Assembly: GCA_937988695.1 (NCBI GenBank)
Contig: CALKHM010000104.1
Span: forward strand, 1 to 64,000
Source of the DNA: an uncultured Microbacterium sp.
GTDB taxonomy: Bacteria > Actinomycetota > Actinomycetes > Actinomycetales > Microbacteriaceae
DNA length: 64,000 nucleotides
Direction of reading: 5' to 3'
A program made the translations under genes and the position numbers. The notes beneath the pieces are model-generated. The model saw only the letters and a list, made by a program, of their open reading frames with translations. It did not search any database and had not been told where the DNA came from. Below are positions 38,688-46,377 of the stretch, piece by piece (the stretch's first letter is position 1; each line of letters begins with the position of its first letter).

Positions 38688-39694
38688 CCAAAGCACTCGC
38701 TGCAGCCCAGCCCGTCGCGCCGCCCCTGCTCCTGGCCCTGCCGGGCAACGAGGGACTCGCCGAGGCACTCGCCAGGGAGCTGGGCGGTGAGCTCGGCACT
38801 GTGGACGTACACCGGTTCCCCGATGGCGAGACGCTCGTGCGCATCGGCACGCCGGTCACCGGGCGGTCCGTGCTGCTCGCCGCGACCCTCCACCGACCGG
38901 ACGACAAGCTCCTGCCGCTCCTCTTCCTGGCCGCGACGGCGCGCGATCTCGGCGCGGCGCGGGTCGGGCTCGTCGCGCCCTACCTCGCATACATGCGTCA
39001 GGACCGGCGATTCCGCGAGGGGGAGGGAGTCACCTCCCGATACTTCGCGCACGTCGTGTCGGAGGCCGTCGACTGGCTCGTCACGGTGGACCCTCACCTC
39101 CACCGTCACGAGAGCCTGACGGACATCTACACCGTCCCGGGCGTCGTCGTGCGTGCGGCGCCCGCGATCTCGGCATGGATCGGTGCAGAGATCCCCCGGC
39201 CGCTCCTCGTCGGCCCGGACAGCGAGAGTGCGCAGTGGGTACTCGCCGTCGCCGAGGGGGCCGGGGCGCCCGCCCTCGTGCTGGAGAAGGTGCGGCGCGG
39301 GGACCGGGTGGTCGAGATCTCCGTGCCGGACGTCGAACGATGGCGCGATCACACGCCGGTGCTCGTGGACGACATCATCTCCACGGCACGGACGATGATC
39401 GAGACCGTCGCGCACCTGCGGCGCGCCGGACTCGCGCCGCCGGTATGCGTCGGCGTGCACGCGGTCTTCGCCGGCCGCGCGTACGAGGACCTCATGGCGG
39501 CCGGTGCGGGCCGCGTCGTCACCTGCAACACGATCCCCCACCCGTCGAACGCCATCGACCTCACGGAGCGGCTCGCGCATGGTGTACGCTCGGCGCTGGC
39601 CGCGAATGGTGTACGCCTGGCGCTGGTGTCGCGGGGCGCGCAGCGCGGCGAGGCGCACCAGAGCGCACCGCGGCAGGCCATGAGACGCCCCTAA
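38684..39694 (+). CDS. prs: Ribose-phosphate pyrophosphokinase (PRPP synthetase)
   Basis: A 336-residue PRPP synthetase-like enzyme (ribose 5-phosphate + ATP to PRPP + AMP). Motifs: VHRFPDGETLVRI, YLAYMRQDRRFREGE, the metal-binding TVDPHLHRHES and the PRPP loop VLVDDIISTARTM. It is slightly shorter and more divergent than housekeeping Prs, and the arrangement downstream of an AMP-phosphorylase-like gene suggests a second, pathway-specific copy. ATG overlaps the previous stop (ATGA). A 16-bp perfect hairpin follows the stop within five bases. Confidence 0.92.
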   Translation: MTKALAAAQPVAPPLLLALPGNEGLAEALARELGGELGTVDVHRFPDGETLVRIGTPVTGRSVLLAATLHRPDDKLLPLLFLAATARDLGAARVGLVAPYLAYMRQDRRFREGEGVTSRYFAHVVSEAVDWLVTVDPHLHRHESLTDIYTVPGVVVRAAPAISAWIGAEIPRPLLVGPDSESAQWVLAVAEGAGAPALVLEKVRRGDRVVEISVPDVERWRDHTPVLVDDIISTARTMIETVAHLRRAGLAPPVCVGVHAVFAGRAYEDLMAAGAGRVVTCNTIPHPSNAIDLTERLAHGVRSALAANGVRLALVSRGAQRGEAHQSAPRQAMRRP

Positions 39695-39698
39695 GGCC

Positions 39699-39742
39699 CG
39701 TAGGGCGCCTGCCAGGCGGACGTATCTGGCAGGCGCCCTACG
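39699..39742 (+). terminator. Perfect 16-bp hairpin after prs
   Basis: CGTAGGGCGCCTGCCA (39699-39714) and its exact complement (39727-39742) enclose a 12-base loop. It lies five bases after the prs stop. No T-run follows, so it may act as a structural end or RNA stabiliser more than a classical intrinsic terminator. Confidence 0.8.
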
Positions 39743-39898
39743 GTGGCGAACACTCGGCACAGAGCTTGTCGGCACACAGCTTGCCCGCGAGCCTGCCCAC
39801 GCACTCAACCGCGAACGGGCCACCCCACGCGGGCCAGTCGCCTCATGAGGTGGCTGCAGCACGGGGTTGATGCACCACAAGGAGCTGACCGAGCACTG

Positions 39899-40337
39899 AT
39901 GAGCGTATCGACATCATGCCGCCGTCTCACGATCGTGCTCCTCGTCGGCGCCGCTGCCTGTGGCGACGGAGAACGCGATCGCACTCCGGCCCCCTGACTC
40001 CTCCGACACGGCAGCGGCTCCCGAGCGCCTCGGCACCAGCTCCGTCTTTACTGCCGACGAGGAGAGCAACTCCATCAGCCGTGTCGAGCTGCGATCGGGC
40101 CAGGTCACACAACTACCCCTGCCGATCGAGCTACACAACGTGCAGACCTCCCCCGGCGGATAGTGGTTCCGCGCCGTGGGACCGGTCGGCAGCGACGGGA
40201 TCCTCGCCGGGCACGGCGCTGAAGGAGGGCGCCAGCGGGGAGAGATGACGGATGCCCCTGGCTGGCTCCTGATTCTGTCCACGGACTCGCTCGGCGGCCC
40301 ACCGAGAATCGAGGTCGAGATCGGGCTGCTGGCGTGA
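39899..40337 (+). pseudogene. Decayed beta-propeller (YVTN-type) lipoprotein
   Basis: A lipoprotein-like signal (MSVSTSCRRLTIVLLVGAAACGDG) starts in one frame and stops at 39997. The continuation in another frame, FTADEESNSISRVELRSGQV then TQLPLPIELHNVQTSPGG, has the look of a YVTN/NHL-type propeller blade. A TAG at 40161 then interrupts WFRAVGPVGSDG and later WLLILSTDSLGGPPRIEVEIG in the same frame. At least one frameshift and one nonsense change are needed, so it is a relic of a surface or periplasmic propeller protein. Confidence 0.65.
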
Positions 40338-40494
40338 AGACGTTTCGGGACGCTTAATCGCGAAGTTTCGGGACAGCAGCCATCCAGGCTTGATCCGCGC
40401 TCCCGACGCCGCTCGCCACCCGGTCGTCCGCCCAGGCGCCGCACACGTAGCGCGTCGCCTTCCTCCTCAGCGCCGCTCCGCCGGCACCGCCCTG

Positions 40495-40974
40495 TCAGCT
40501 CGCGACGACACGCCAGCCGCCCTGCGGAGGCACGGTCGCGCACACCGGGCCGCCGTCCCGGGTGACGCCTGGCACCGTCGCCTGGAGCACCCCGCCCTGC
40601 TGCGCGGTGGCGTCCTCGACCTGCGCCCACGTGATCCCGCCGAGGGGCACCTTGGCTCGGCGGAACATCGCGCGCCTGCCGCTGGGGTCGTTCGGGCGCA
40701 CCGCGCTCCAGCTCACGTAGAGGAAGCGTCCGGCGGGCGGGCCGAAGGCGAACGGCCCGAGGAACACCGGCGCACCGGTCGCGGCCTCCCGCTGTACGCG
40801 CAGCTCGCACGTGTAGCGCGGCAGCCCGTCGGGACCGAACTCGCCCGGAAGCACGTCGTCCTTCCGCTGGAGGCCGCCCTCGATCTCCGAGTAGCCGGCG
40901 CAAGCACGAGGCGGCGCGTCGGCGAGGCGGACGCGTCGGCGGACGGGCCGCTCGGGGTTCGGTGCCGGCGCCAT
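40495..40974 (-). CDS. DUF5990-like protein
   Basis: About 159 residues, soluble. The run FLGPFAFGPPAGRFLYVSWS, with preceding charged strands (RRRVRLADAPP, YTCELRVQREA), resembles DUF5990, a small family of unknown function. No catalytic motif is seen. It is the last gene of the minus-strand mercury group; ATG 40974 or GTG 41013 (overlapping the upstream gene) are possible starts. Confidence 0.6.
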   Translation of the reverse strand: MAPAPNPERPVRRRVRLADAPPRACAGYSEIEGGLQRKDDVLPGEFGPDGLPRYTCELRVQREAATGAPVFLGPFAFGPPAGRFLYVSWSAVRPNDPSGRRAMFRRAKVPLGGITWAQVEDATAQQGGVLQATVPGVTRDGGPVCATVPPQGGWRVVAS

Positions 40975-40990
40975 CAGGTTCACCGCTCGG

Positions 40991-41359
40991 TCACGGGTCG
41001 CGCGGGCTGTCACCTGGCAACATCACGCCGAGCCCGCCGGTGAGAAAGAGTGCCACGAGCACCGGCCCCTGCGGCTCGCGCCAGTGGGTGAGCGCGCTGA
41101 AGGCCATGGCCAGCGCGAGGCCGGCGACGTTCGCCCCAGCCGCCGCCCAACGCACTCCGGCAGATGCCAACGGCGGTCGGGCGAGCAGCGTGAACATTCC
41201 GATTAGCACGACGGCGAGGCCGCTGCCCGCGAACCAGAGTGCGTCGAGCGAAAGCGTGTCGTACTGAACGAGCGCGACACCGAGGTGCAGCACCCCGACG
41301 GTGACGGTCAGCCAGCCTGCGACGCCTAGTAGGCGCCTCGTCGCCACGCGCCCGGCCAC
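40991..41359 (-). CDS. Small four-helix membrane protein
   Basis: A 122-residue hydrophobic protein with four predicted helices (around LLGVAGWLTVTVGVLHLGVAL, LDALWFAGSGLAVVLIGMFT, WAAAGANVAGLALAMAFS, VLVALFLTGGLGVM). No family recognised. It begins seven bases after the MerP-like gene's stop, so it belongs to the mercury transcript. Conserved His/Tyr between helices one and two are the only polar features. Confidence 0.65.
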   Translation of the reverse strand: MAGRVATRRLLGVAGWLTVTVGVLHLGVALVQYDTLSLDALWFAGSGLAVVLIGMFTLLARPPLASAGVRWAAAGANVAGLALAMAFSALTHWREPQGPVLVALFLTGGLGVMLPGDSPRDP

Positions 41360-41366
41360 GCGCCTT

Positions 41367-41828
41367 TCAGCGGGCCGGTGGCGCGACGACGGTGGCCGTG
41401 TAGCCGAGCGTCTTGACCGCGGCGATCATCTGCTCGACGGTCACCTTCGCCGGGTCGTAGGTCACGACCGCCGTCCCCTTCTCGTAGCTCACGTCCGCCT
41501 TGGCGACCCCCGGGAGGCGCGTGAGAACCTTGCGCGTTCCGATCTCGCACCCGCCGCACGTCATGCCCTGCACGGCGAACGTCACCGTCCGGCGCGCGGA
41601 CGCCGGTTGCGTCACCGCCGGTCGCGTCACCGCCCGTGCGGCCGCGTCCACCGGCACTTGGGTATCGGCCAGCGGTCGTACCGGTGGGCGTTGTACGGGC
41701 GCGGCGTCGGCGACCGAGACGAGGCCACCAGAGGTGCCGACGGACCGTGCCGCCGGCACGCAGAGATCGCAGAGGGAGAGGCCGCCGACGACGGCGACGA
41801 GACCGAAGGTGACGAGGGGCTGGATCAT
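41367..41828 (-). CDS. merP: MerP-like periplasmic mercury/heavy-metal-binding protein
   Basis: A 153-residue exported protein: signal-like helix at 1-25, then an ~55-residue Ala/Pro/Val linker, then an HMA domain with FAVQGMTCGGCEIGTRKVL (metal CxxC). Classical MerP is ~91 residues and binds Hg(II) in the periplasm for MerT; the long linker here is unusual and might tether the domain. Cys in the signal region (SLCDLCVPA) could also allow lipidation. Downstream of merT in the operon. Confidence 0.85.
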   Translation of the reverse strand: MIQPLVTFGLVAVVGGLSLCDLCVPAARSVGTSGGLVSVADAAPVQRPPVRPLADTQVPVDAAARAVTRPAVTQPASARRTVTFAVQGMTCGGCEIGTRKVLTRLPGVAKADVSYEKGTAVVTYDPAKVTVEQMIAAVKTLGYTATVVAPPAR

Positions 41829-41892
41829 TGGTGCACCCGCTGTAGAGGACGTGGGGGTCCGGTGATCAGATCGACGCCGCCGCTCGGCGACG

Positions 41893-42273
41893 TCAGACGA
41901 GGAGCACGGACCACTGGGGGAACGTCAGGAACAGGAGCGCGACGACCGCTGCGATCCACAGCAGGACCTTGTCGCGCGTCCGGTTGCGGGGAACGGCGCA
42001 CGTCCCGTGCTGCGTGCACGCGGCGCCCGTTGCGGCGTCCGCTTCCGCCGGCTTCCTCCCGTAGACGACGTAGAAGCCGACCGCGAGGAGGGCCAGGGTC
42101 AGAACAGTGAACAAGGGGCGGAGCGGCTCGAACGTGCTCGCCAGTCCCGCGCCGACGCCGAGTGTCACGAACAGGAGCGGCCCCACGCAGCAGAGCGAGG
42201 CGAGGAACGCGGCGCCGACGGCGCCCGCGGCCGCCGCGAGGCCGCGGCGCGCGCTCGGCAGGTCCGTCGTCAC
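41893..42273 (-). CDS. merT: MerT-like mercuric ion transporter
   Basis: A 126-residue three-helix protein. The paired cysteines in helix one (FLASLCCVGPLLFVTLG) and a cytoplasmic-loop pair ACTQHGTCA are the Hg(II)-relay positions of MerT. GTG start at 42273 overlaps the merA stop (GTGA). It would pass Hg(II) from MerP to MerA in the cytoplasm. Confidence 0.88.
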   Translation of the reverse strand: MTTDLPSARRGLAAAAGAVGAAFLASLCCVGPLLFVTLGVGAGLASTFEPLRPLFTVLTLALLAVGFYVVYGRKPAEADAATGAACTQHGTCAVPRNRTRDKVLLWIAAVVALLFLTFPQWSVLLV

Positions 42274-44162
42274 GCGCAGCAGCTCAGCTTCTGGACGCCC
42301 GCCGAGCCACCCTGCGCGACGAGCTTCAGGCTCTCCACCCACGTGAGGTACGGGTGAAGCGTGCCCGAAAGGTCCTTCGCGGTCAGCCCGAACCGGATCG
42401 CCAGCGTCGCCTCGCCCATGAACTCCCCGGCGTTCGGCGCCACCGCATGCACGCCGAGCACTCGGCCGGACCCCGACTCGGTGACGAGCTTTACGAGCCC
42501 ACGCCGGTCGTAGCTCACGAGCGCGCGCGGGACGTCGGCCATGTCCAGCGCAGCGACGTCGACGTGGTACCCCGCTACCCGCGCGGCGGCCGCGGTCAGG
42601 CCCACCGAGGCCACCTGCGGCGCGGTGAACGTCACGCTCGGCACCGCCGACAGGTCGAGCTCGCGCGGAGCGTCGCTTGCCGTCCCGGTCGCGTACAGCG
42701 CCTTGAGCGCGTTCTCCGTCGCCACGCGTCCGCCAGCGGCGGCTACGTACACGTAGCCCGGCCCGCCGGTCACGTCGCCGGCGGCGTAGACGTCCGGGTT
42801 CGTGGTCCGCATCGTGGCGTCCACCTGAACATAGCCGCTCGGCGAGAGCGCCACGCCGACGTCCTCGAGGCCGAGGTCCCGCGTGTTCGGCCGCCGACCT
42901 GTGGCGACGAGCACTCGCTCGGCGCGGAGCTGCCCCGCGAGGCTGCCCTGCCGCACATGAACGACTACCCCGCCTCCATCGCGCTCCGCGCGCACGACGG
43001 CGGTGCCGGTGTGGACCTCGATTCCCTCGGCCTCGAGCGCCTCTCGGAGCACCTCGGCGATCTCCGGGTCCTCGCCGCGGAGCAGATGCGCGCCGCGCTG
43101 GACGATGACGACCTTCACTCCAAAGCGCGCGAACGTCTGCCCGAGCTCCACGCCCACCGGCCCACCGCCGAGCACGATCATCGACTCCGGCAGCGTCTCG
43201 AGCGCCATCGCGCTCGTGCTGTCGAGCGCGTCGATGTCCTCCAGGCCAGGGATCGACGGTCGCGCCGGGGCGGTGCCCGTGGCGACGAGCACCTTGTGGG
43301 CGACATGCTCGTGGGCGGCCGTCCCGTCGCCGACGCGCACCCGCACTCCCGCCTCGGCACCCGCCAGAAGACGCACTCGGCCCTCCAAGCGTGCCACTTC
43401 TGGGTAGCTCGCGAGCACGTCGGCGTACTTGGCCTCGCGCAGCTCGCCCACGAGCGCGTCCTTCTGGCGCACGACCTCGCGCCAGTCGACCGCGGGCTCG
43501 CAGGGGGCCACACCCGGGAAACCGCGCCGCGCCGCGTGCACGTGCGCGGCGGCCTCGATCAGCGTCTTCGACGGGATGCAGCCGACGTTCACGCACGTGC
43601 CGCCGAGCGTGCCGCCCTCCGCGATGGCGACCTTCGCGCCCATCCCGGCTGCCTGGATCGCGGCCGCGACGCCCGCGCCGCCGGTGCCGATGATGAGCAC
43701 GTCGAAGTCAGCGCCGGGCGCCGTGCCGTCGCCGTCGGGCGCGCTGCCGGCCGGATGCACCGCCGCATGCACCGAGAGCCGGCGCGCCGGCGCCTCGCGC
43801 GCGAATGACGGCGTGTCCGAGCGCCCGGCGCCTGGTGCTGCGGGTGTCTTCACGGCCGCCATGGCGACCGATTCGGTGTCCGCCTCGGCCGGGGTGAGCG
43901 GCTTGGCGCGGTAGCCCGCTCGCTCGACCGCCGCGACGAGCGCGCCGGTGAGCGCCGGCGTCGGCGTCATGCCAGGCGCGAGCTCCACACGGCCGCGGCC
44001 CGCCCGGTAGTCGACGTGCGCCGCCTCGACGCCCTCGACGCGCTCAAGCGCCGCCGTGACGTGCCGGGCGCAGTCGAGGCAGGTCATCCCGCCGATGGTC
44101 AAATTGAGGTGCATGCGCGAGTCGCCCGTGCGGTGGGAAGCGCGTTCCGGTTCCAGGTGCAT
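42270..44162 (-). CDS. merA: Mercuric reductase
   Basis: A 630-residue flavoenzyme reducing Hg(II) to volatile Hg(0) with NADPH. NmerA-type HMA domain at 17-88 (GMTCLDC; C28, C31), a long Ala/Pro linker, then the disulfide-oxidoreductase core: FAD loop IIGTGGAGVAAAIQ, redox pair C190/C195 in GGTCVNVGCIPSKT, NADPH loop ILGGGPVGVELGQ, and the C-terminal vicinal pair SCCA that receives Hg. All key residues are present. ATG 44162 overlaps the merR stop (TGATG); ATG 44114 is in frame. Directly behind merR, instead of the common merR-T-P-A order. Confidence 0.95.
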   Translation of the reverse strand: MHLEPERASHRTGDSRMHLNLTIGGMTCLDCARHVTAALERVEGVEAAHVDYRAGRGRVELAPGMTPTPALTGALVAAVERAGYRAKPLTPAEADTESVAMAAVKTPAAPGAGRSDTPSFAREAPARRLSVHAAVHPAGSAPDGDGTAPGADFDVLIIGTGGAGVAAAIQAAGMGAKVAIAEGGTLGGTCVNVGCIPSKTLIEAAAHVHAARRGFPGVAPCEPAVDWREVVRQKDALVGELREAKYADVLASYPEVARLEGRVRLLAGAEAGVRVRVGDGTAAHEHVAHKVLVATGTAPARPSIPGLEDIDALDSTSAMALETLPESMIVLGGGPVGVELGQTFARFGVKVVIVQRGAHLLRGEDPEIAEVLREALEAEGIEVHTGTAVVRAERDGGGVVVHVRQGSLAGQLRAERVLVATGRRPNTRDLGLEDVGVALSPSGYVQVDATMRTTNPDVYAAGDVTGGPGYVYVAAAGGRVATENALKALYATGTASDAPRELDLSAVPSVTFTAPQVASVGLTAAAARVAGYHVDVAALDMADVPRALVSYDRRGLVKLVTESGSGRVLGVHAVAPNAGEFMGEATLAIRFGLTAKDLSGTLHPYLTWVESLKLVAQGGSAGVQKLSCCA

Positions 44163-44716
44163 CAGCGGACGACACCCCCCGACGCCCGCGGTGTCGGCGC
44201 CGCGTCGTTGGGGGCGTTCAGCGCGGCGATGATCGGGCAGTCGAGTGGGTCGACCGCCGCGCCTACGTCCGCGCCGCAGGTCTGGTCACATTCGGCCACC
44301 AGCTCGGCCAACGACTCGCGGAGCGCGCCGAGCATCCGGAGCTTCTCGTCGATGTCGCGCAGCTTCGTCGCGGCCACCTCGCGCACCTCGAGCCCGGTGC
44401 TGCGGCGTCCCGGCGCGCCCCGCAGCCGGAGCAGTTCCTCGACCTCGGCGAGGCTGAAACCGAGCGCCTGCGCGTGCTTGATGAAACGCACCACGCCAAC
44501 GGCCTCCGGCGGGTACTCGCGGTAGCCGCTGGCCCGGCGTCCGGTCGGCTGCAGGAGTCCGCGGCGCTCGTAGTAGCGGAGTGCGTCGGGGCTGACGCCC
44601 GCCGTGGCGGCCAGGTCGCCGATGCGGAGCACCCCGGCCGCCGGGCGCGCGGGAACCGACGCGGGAAGTCCGGGGCTGAGGCGGCGGCGCGTGGCCATGG
44701 CGGGGGAGATAGACAT
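44162..44716 (-). CDS. merR: MerR-family metal-responsive regulator
   Basis: About 184 residues: an N-terminal extension, the MerR winged helix (RIGDLAATAGVSPDALRYYE then RRGLLQP), a dimer coiled coil, and a Cys-bearing end CDQTCGADVGAAVDPLDCPII. MerR senses Hg with C82, C117 and C126; here the C82-equivalent position falls on non-Cys residues in STGLEVREVAATKL, and the loop between the last two Cys is 12 residues, not eight. Mercury is inferred from the operon; the binding mode may differ. ATG 44716 would begin almost at the transcript start; ATG 44698 is an alternative. Confidence 0.85.
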   Translation of the reverse strand: MSISPAMATRRRLSPGLPASVPARPAAGVLRIGDLAATAGVSPDALRYYERRGLLQPTGRRASGYREYPPEAVGVVRFIKHAQALGFSLAEVEELLRLRGAPGRRSTGLEVREVAATKLRDIDEKLRMLGALRESLAELVAECDQTCGADVGAAVDPLDCPIIAALNAPNDAAPTPRASGGVVR

Positions 44717-44723
44717 GAACCAA

Positions 44724-44754
44724 AGATAAACCTTGGAGCACACTCCAGAGTCAA
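44724..44754 (-). promoter_or_regulatory. MerR-type promoter/operator with 19-bp spacer
   Basis: On the minus strand: -35 TTGACT (44754-44749), 19-bp spacer with a dyad (CTGGAGTGTGCTCCAAGGT), and -10 TTATCT (44729-44724). The 19-bp spacing is the hallmark of MerR-family twisted promoters. It points into merR itself, so regulator and resistance genes form one self-controlled transcript. Expected transcription start is about 44717, adjacent to ATG 44716. Confidence 0.88.
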
Positions 44755-45573
44755 GTCCCGACGTCATGCGCACTGGCGCTCAGCGGCCGCGACTCCCCAC
44801 GGGGGCCATGGCACGGGGGCCGGGGCGCACCAGTGCCTGAGGAGCGCGCCGGAGAAGAAGGCGGAGAGCGCGGTGCGCTGCCAGCGACCGGCCGTCTACG
44901 TCGTGCCGCCGACGATTGTCAGTGGCCGGCGAGATGGGCCATGGATGGGCTATGATGGCCGACAGATGGGAGGGGCTTGGTTAAGGATGCACGATGACCT
45001 TGTCGTGAGATTCATCGACACCGTTCGAGTCCCTCCGGTCGCGTTCCCACCCCCCCGGGGCTGGGATTCCTGCAACGACGCCTCCCGCTCCGTCCGCTCG
45101 ACTCACGACGACCGACTTGATGCGACTCACCTGTTGGACTGTCTCGTCGGCCGTCGGGCCGGCCGTCGCGTCTAGGGGCAGGTCAAGTGACGGGTGGATA
45201 GAGGCTGCGCGGCCTAGGCTTGCAGGACTCCACCATGGGGTGCTGGTCGAGCCATCGGCGGGGTACCCCGCGAGGACTCGGCTCGGGGTGCTACGGCAAC
45301 CTCCCGCAGCGCCGGTCAGGCCGCGGATGAGGAGCCGTGCAGCATCGCAGCTTGACCAGCACGTGCGGCGGACCAGTACGTGCGGCGGTGTGTGTGTCCC
45401 TTGCCGAGGACTAGCGCGAACCGGGCACGTCGACCGAGGAGTCGATGAACCACTCAGGCCAGTGTAGCGTGCAAGATAGCCGGGCACCTAGTGGTCCGTC
45501 CCGGGACTTCCTCTGGGACAGTCGTCCCAGAATTTTTTCACGCCAGCAGGTAGGCATCCACGCTCTACCGTCC
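44755..45573. other. Long stretch without a supported gene
   Basis: About 800 bases between the mer promoter and a large hairpin. Open frames exist (for example 44981-45487 on the minus strand) but their products are Arg/Ser/Pro-rich, without domain, ribosome site or recognisable homology. No RNA gene could be folded by eye. It may be eroded coding sequence. Confidence 0.5.
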
Positions 45574-45615
45574 ACGTAGCGAGGGGCTCGGCGTCCACCG
45601 AGCCCCTCGCTACGT
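45574..45615 (-). terminator. Perfect 18-bp hairpin, likely end of cus transcript
   Basis: ACGTAGCGAGGGGCTCGG (45574-45591) and its exact complement (45598-45615) surround a six-base loop. It lies ~145 bases beyond the DUF411 stop, past the tandem repeats. T-rich sequence at 45532-45538 (AATTTTTTC) is on its low-coordinate side but ~35 bases away, so intrinsic termination is possible but not textbook. Confidence 0.7.
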
Positions 45616-45647
45616 GCCACTCACACGCGGACGGCAACCGTTGGGGC

Positions 45648-45760
45648 ATCACCCGCCGGCAGGATCACCCGCCGGCAGGATCACCCGCCGGCAGGATCAC
45701 CCGCCGGCAGGATCATCCGCCGGCAGAATCATCCGCCGGCAGGATCACCCCCGGAAGGAT
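45648..45760. repeat. 16-bp tandem repeat after DUF411 gene
   Basis: Four copies of ATCACCCGCCGGCAGG and two one- or two-base variants (45648-45743), then a degenerate unit, run up to the stop codon of the DUF411 gene. They lie between that stop and the hairpin. Confidence 0.95.
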
Positions 45761-46377
45761 CACCTCCGGGCGTACACCGCGGTCCCGCCGTCGCGCGTGA
45801 AGGTGAGCACCTCATACGGCTGCCGTCCGATGCCCTCCATGCCTGGAGAACCCACCGGCATGCCGGGCACCGCGAGCCCCGCGACCGCCGGCTGCTCGTC
45901 GAGCAGCCGCACCACGAGATCCGCCGGCACGTGCCCCTCGACGACGTATCCGCCGACCAGGGTCGTGTGGCAGGAGGCGAGCGTACCCGGCACGCCGTGC
46001 TCCGTCTTGATCGCGGCCATGTCGGGGACGTTCCTCTCGGTCACCTCGAAGCCCGCGCGCCGCATGTGCCGGAGCCAGAGCTCGCAGCACTGACAGGTCG
46101 GGCTCTTGTAGACGGTGATCTCGCCCGCATGCGCGGGTGCCGGTGTGGCGAGCCACCAGCCGACGCCGAGGAGCGCCGCGATCAGCGCCACGGCGACCAC
46201 GCCGAGACGACGGCCGCGTGTACCCGTGCGACGTACATCCGAACGTCCACCCCGGGACCGCCGCCCATTCGGGCGGGCCTCCACGGGACGGCCAGCCTTG
46301 CGCACCTCGTGCGCCTCGGGCACCTCACGCCGCGCGTTGCGCTCGGCCGAGGTCGGACGTTGCTTGCGCCTGCTCAT
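45760..46377 (-). CDS. DUF411 metal-binding protein
   Basis: A 205-residue exported protein: a basic N-terminus (about 1-60), a membrane/signal helix (VVAVALIAALLGVGWWLA), then a DUF411 domain beginning ITVYKSPTCQCCELWLRHM, with GTLASCHTTLVGGYVVEGHVP and a GMP-rich end. DUF411 proteins accompany copper/silver efflux systems and have conserved Cys/His/Met; they are thought to bind Cu. The ATG overlaps the cusA stop (ATGA), so it is the fourth gene of cusCBA. Its unusually long basic N-terminus (MSRRKQRPTSAERNARREV) is distinctive. Confidence 0.88.
   Translation of the reverse strand: MSRRKQRPTSAERNARREVPEAHEVRKAGRPVEARPNGRRSRGGRSDVRRTGTRGRRLGVVAVALIAALLGVGWWLATPAPAHAGEITVYKSPTCQCCELWLRHMRRAGFEVTERNVPDMAAIKTEHGVPGTLASCHTTLVGGYVVEGHVPADLVVRLLDEQPAVAGLAVPGMPVGSPGMEGIGRQPYEVLTFTRDGGTAVYARR

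Noticed and set aside
45023..45032. GTTCGAGTCC, like a tRNA T-loop
   Set aside because: The flanking five-base arms do not pair and no acceptor stem can be found, so no tRNA or clear tRNA-derived attachment site.
44981..45487. Possible 168-residue protein on the minus strand
   Set aside because: Ser/Arg/Pro-rich, no domain, no ribosome site; not enough support.
45648..45760. Possible CRISPR-like array
   Set aside because: Units are contiguous 16-mers without spacers; no cas gene is in the window.
45753..45765. AAGGATCACCTCC, identical to the 3' end of 16S rRNA
   Set aside because: The match is confined to this string, which arises from the 16-bp tandem repeat and the DUF411 stop region; no other rRNA sequence is present.
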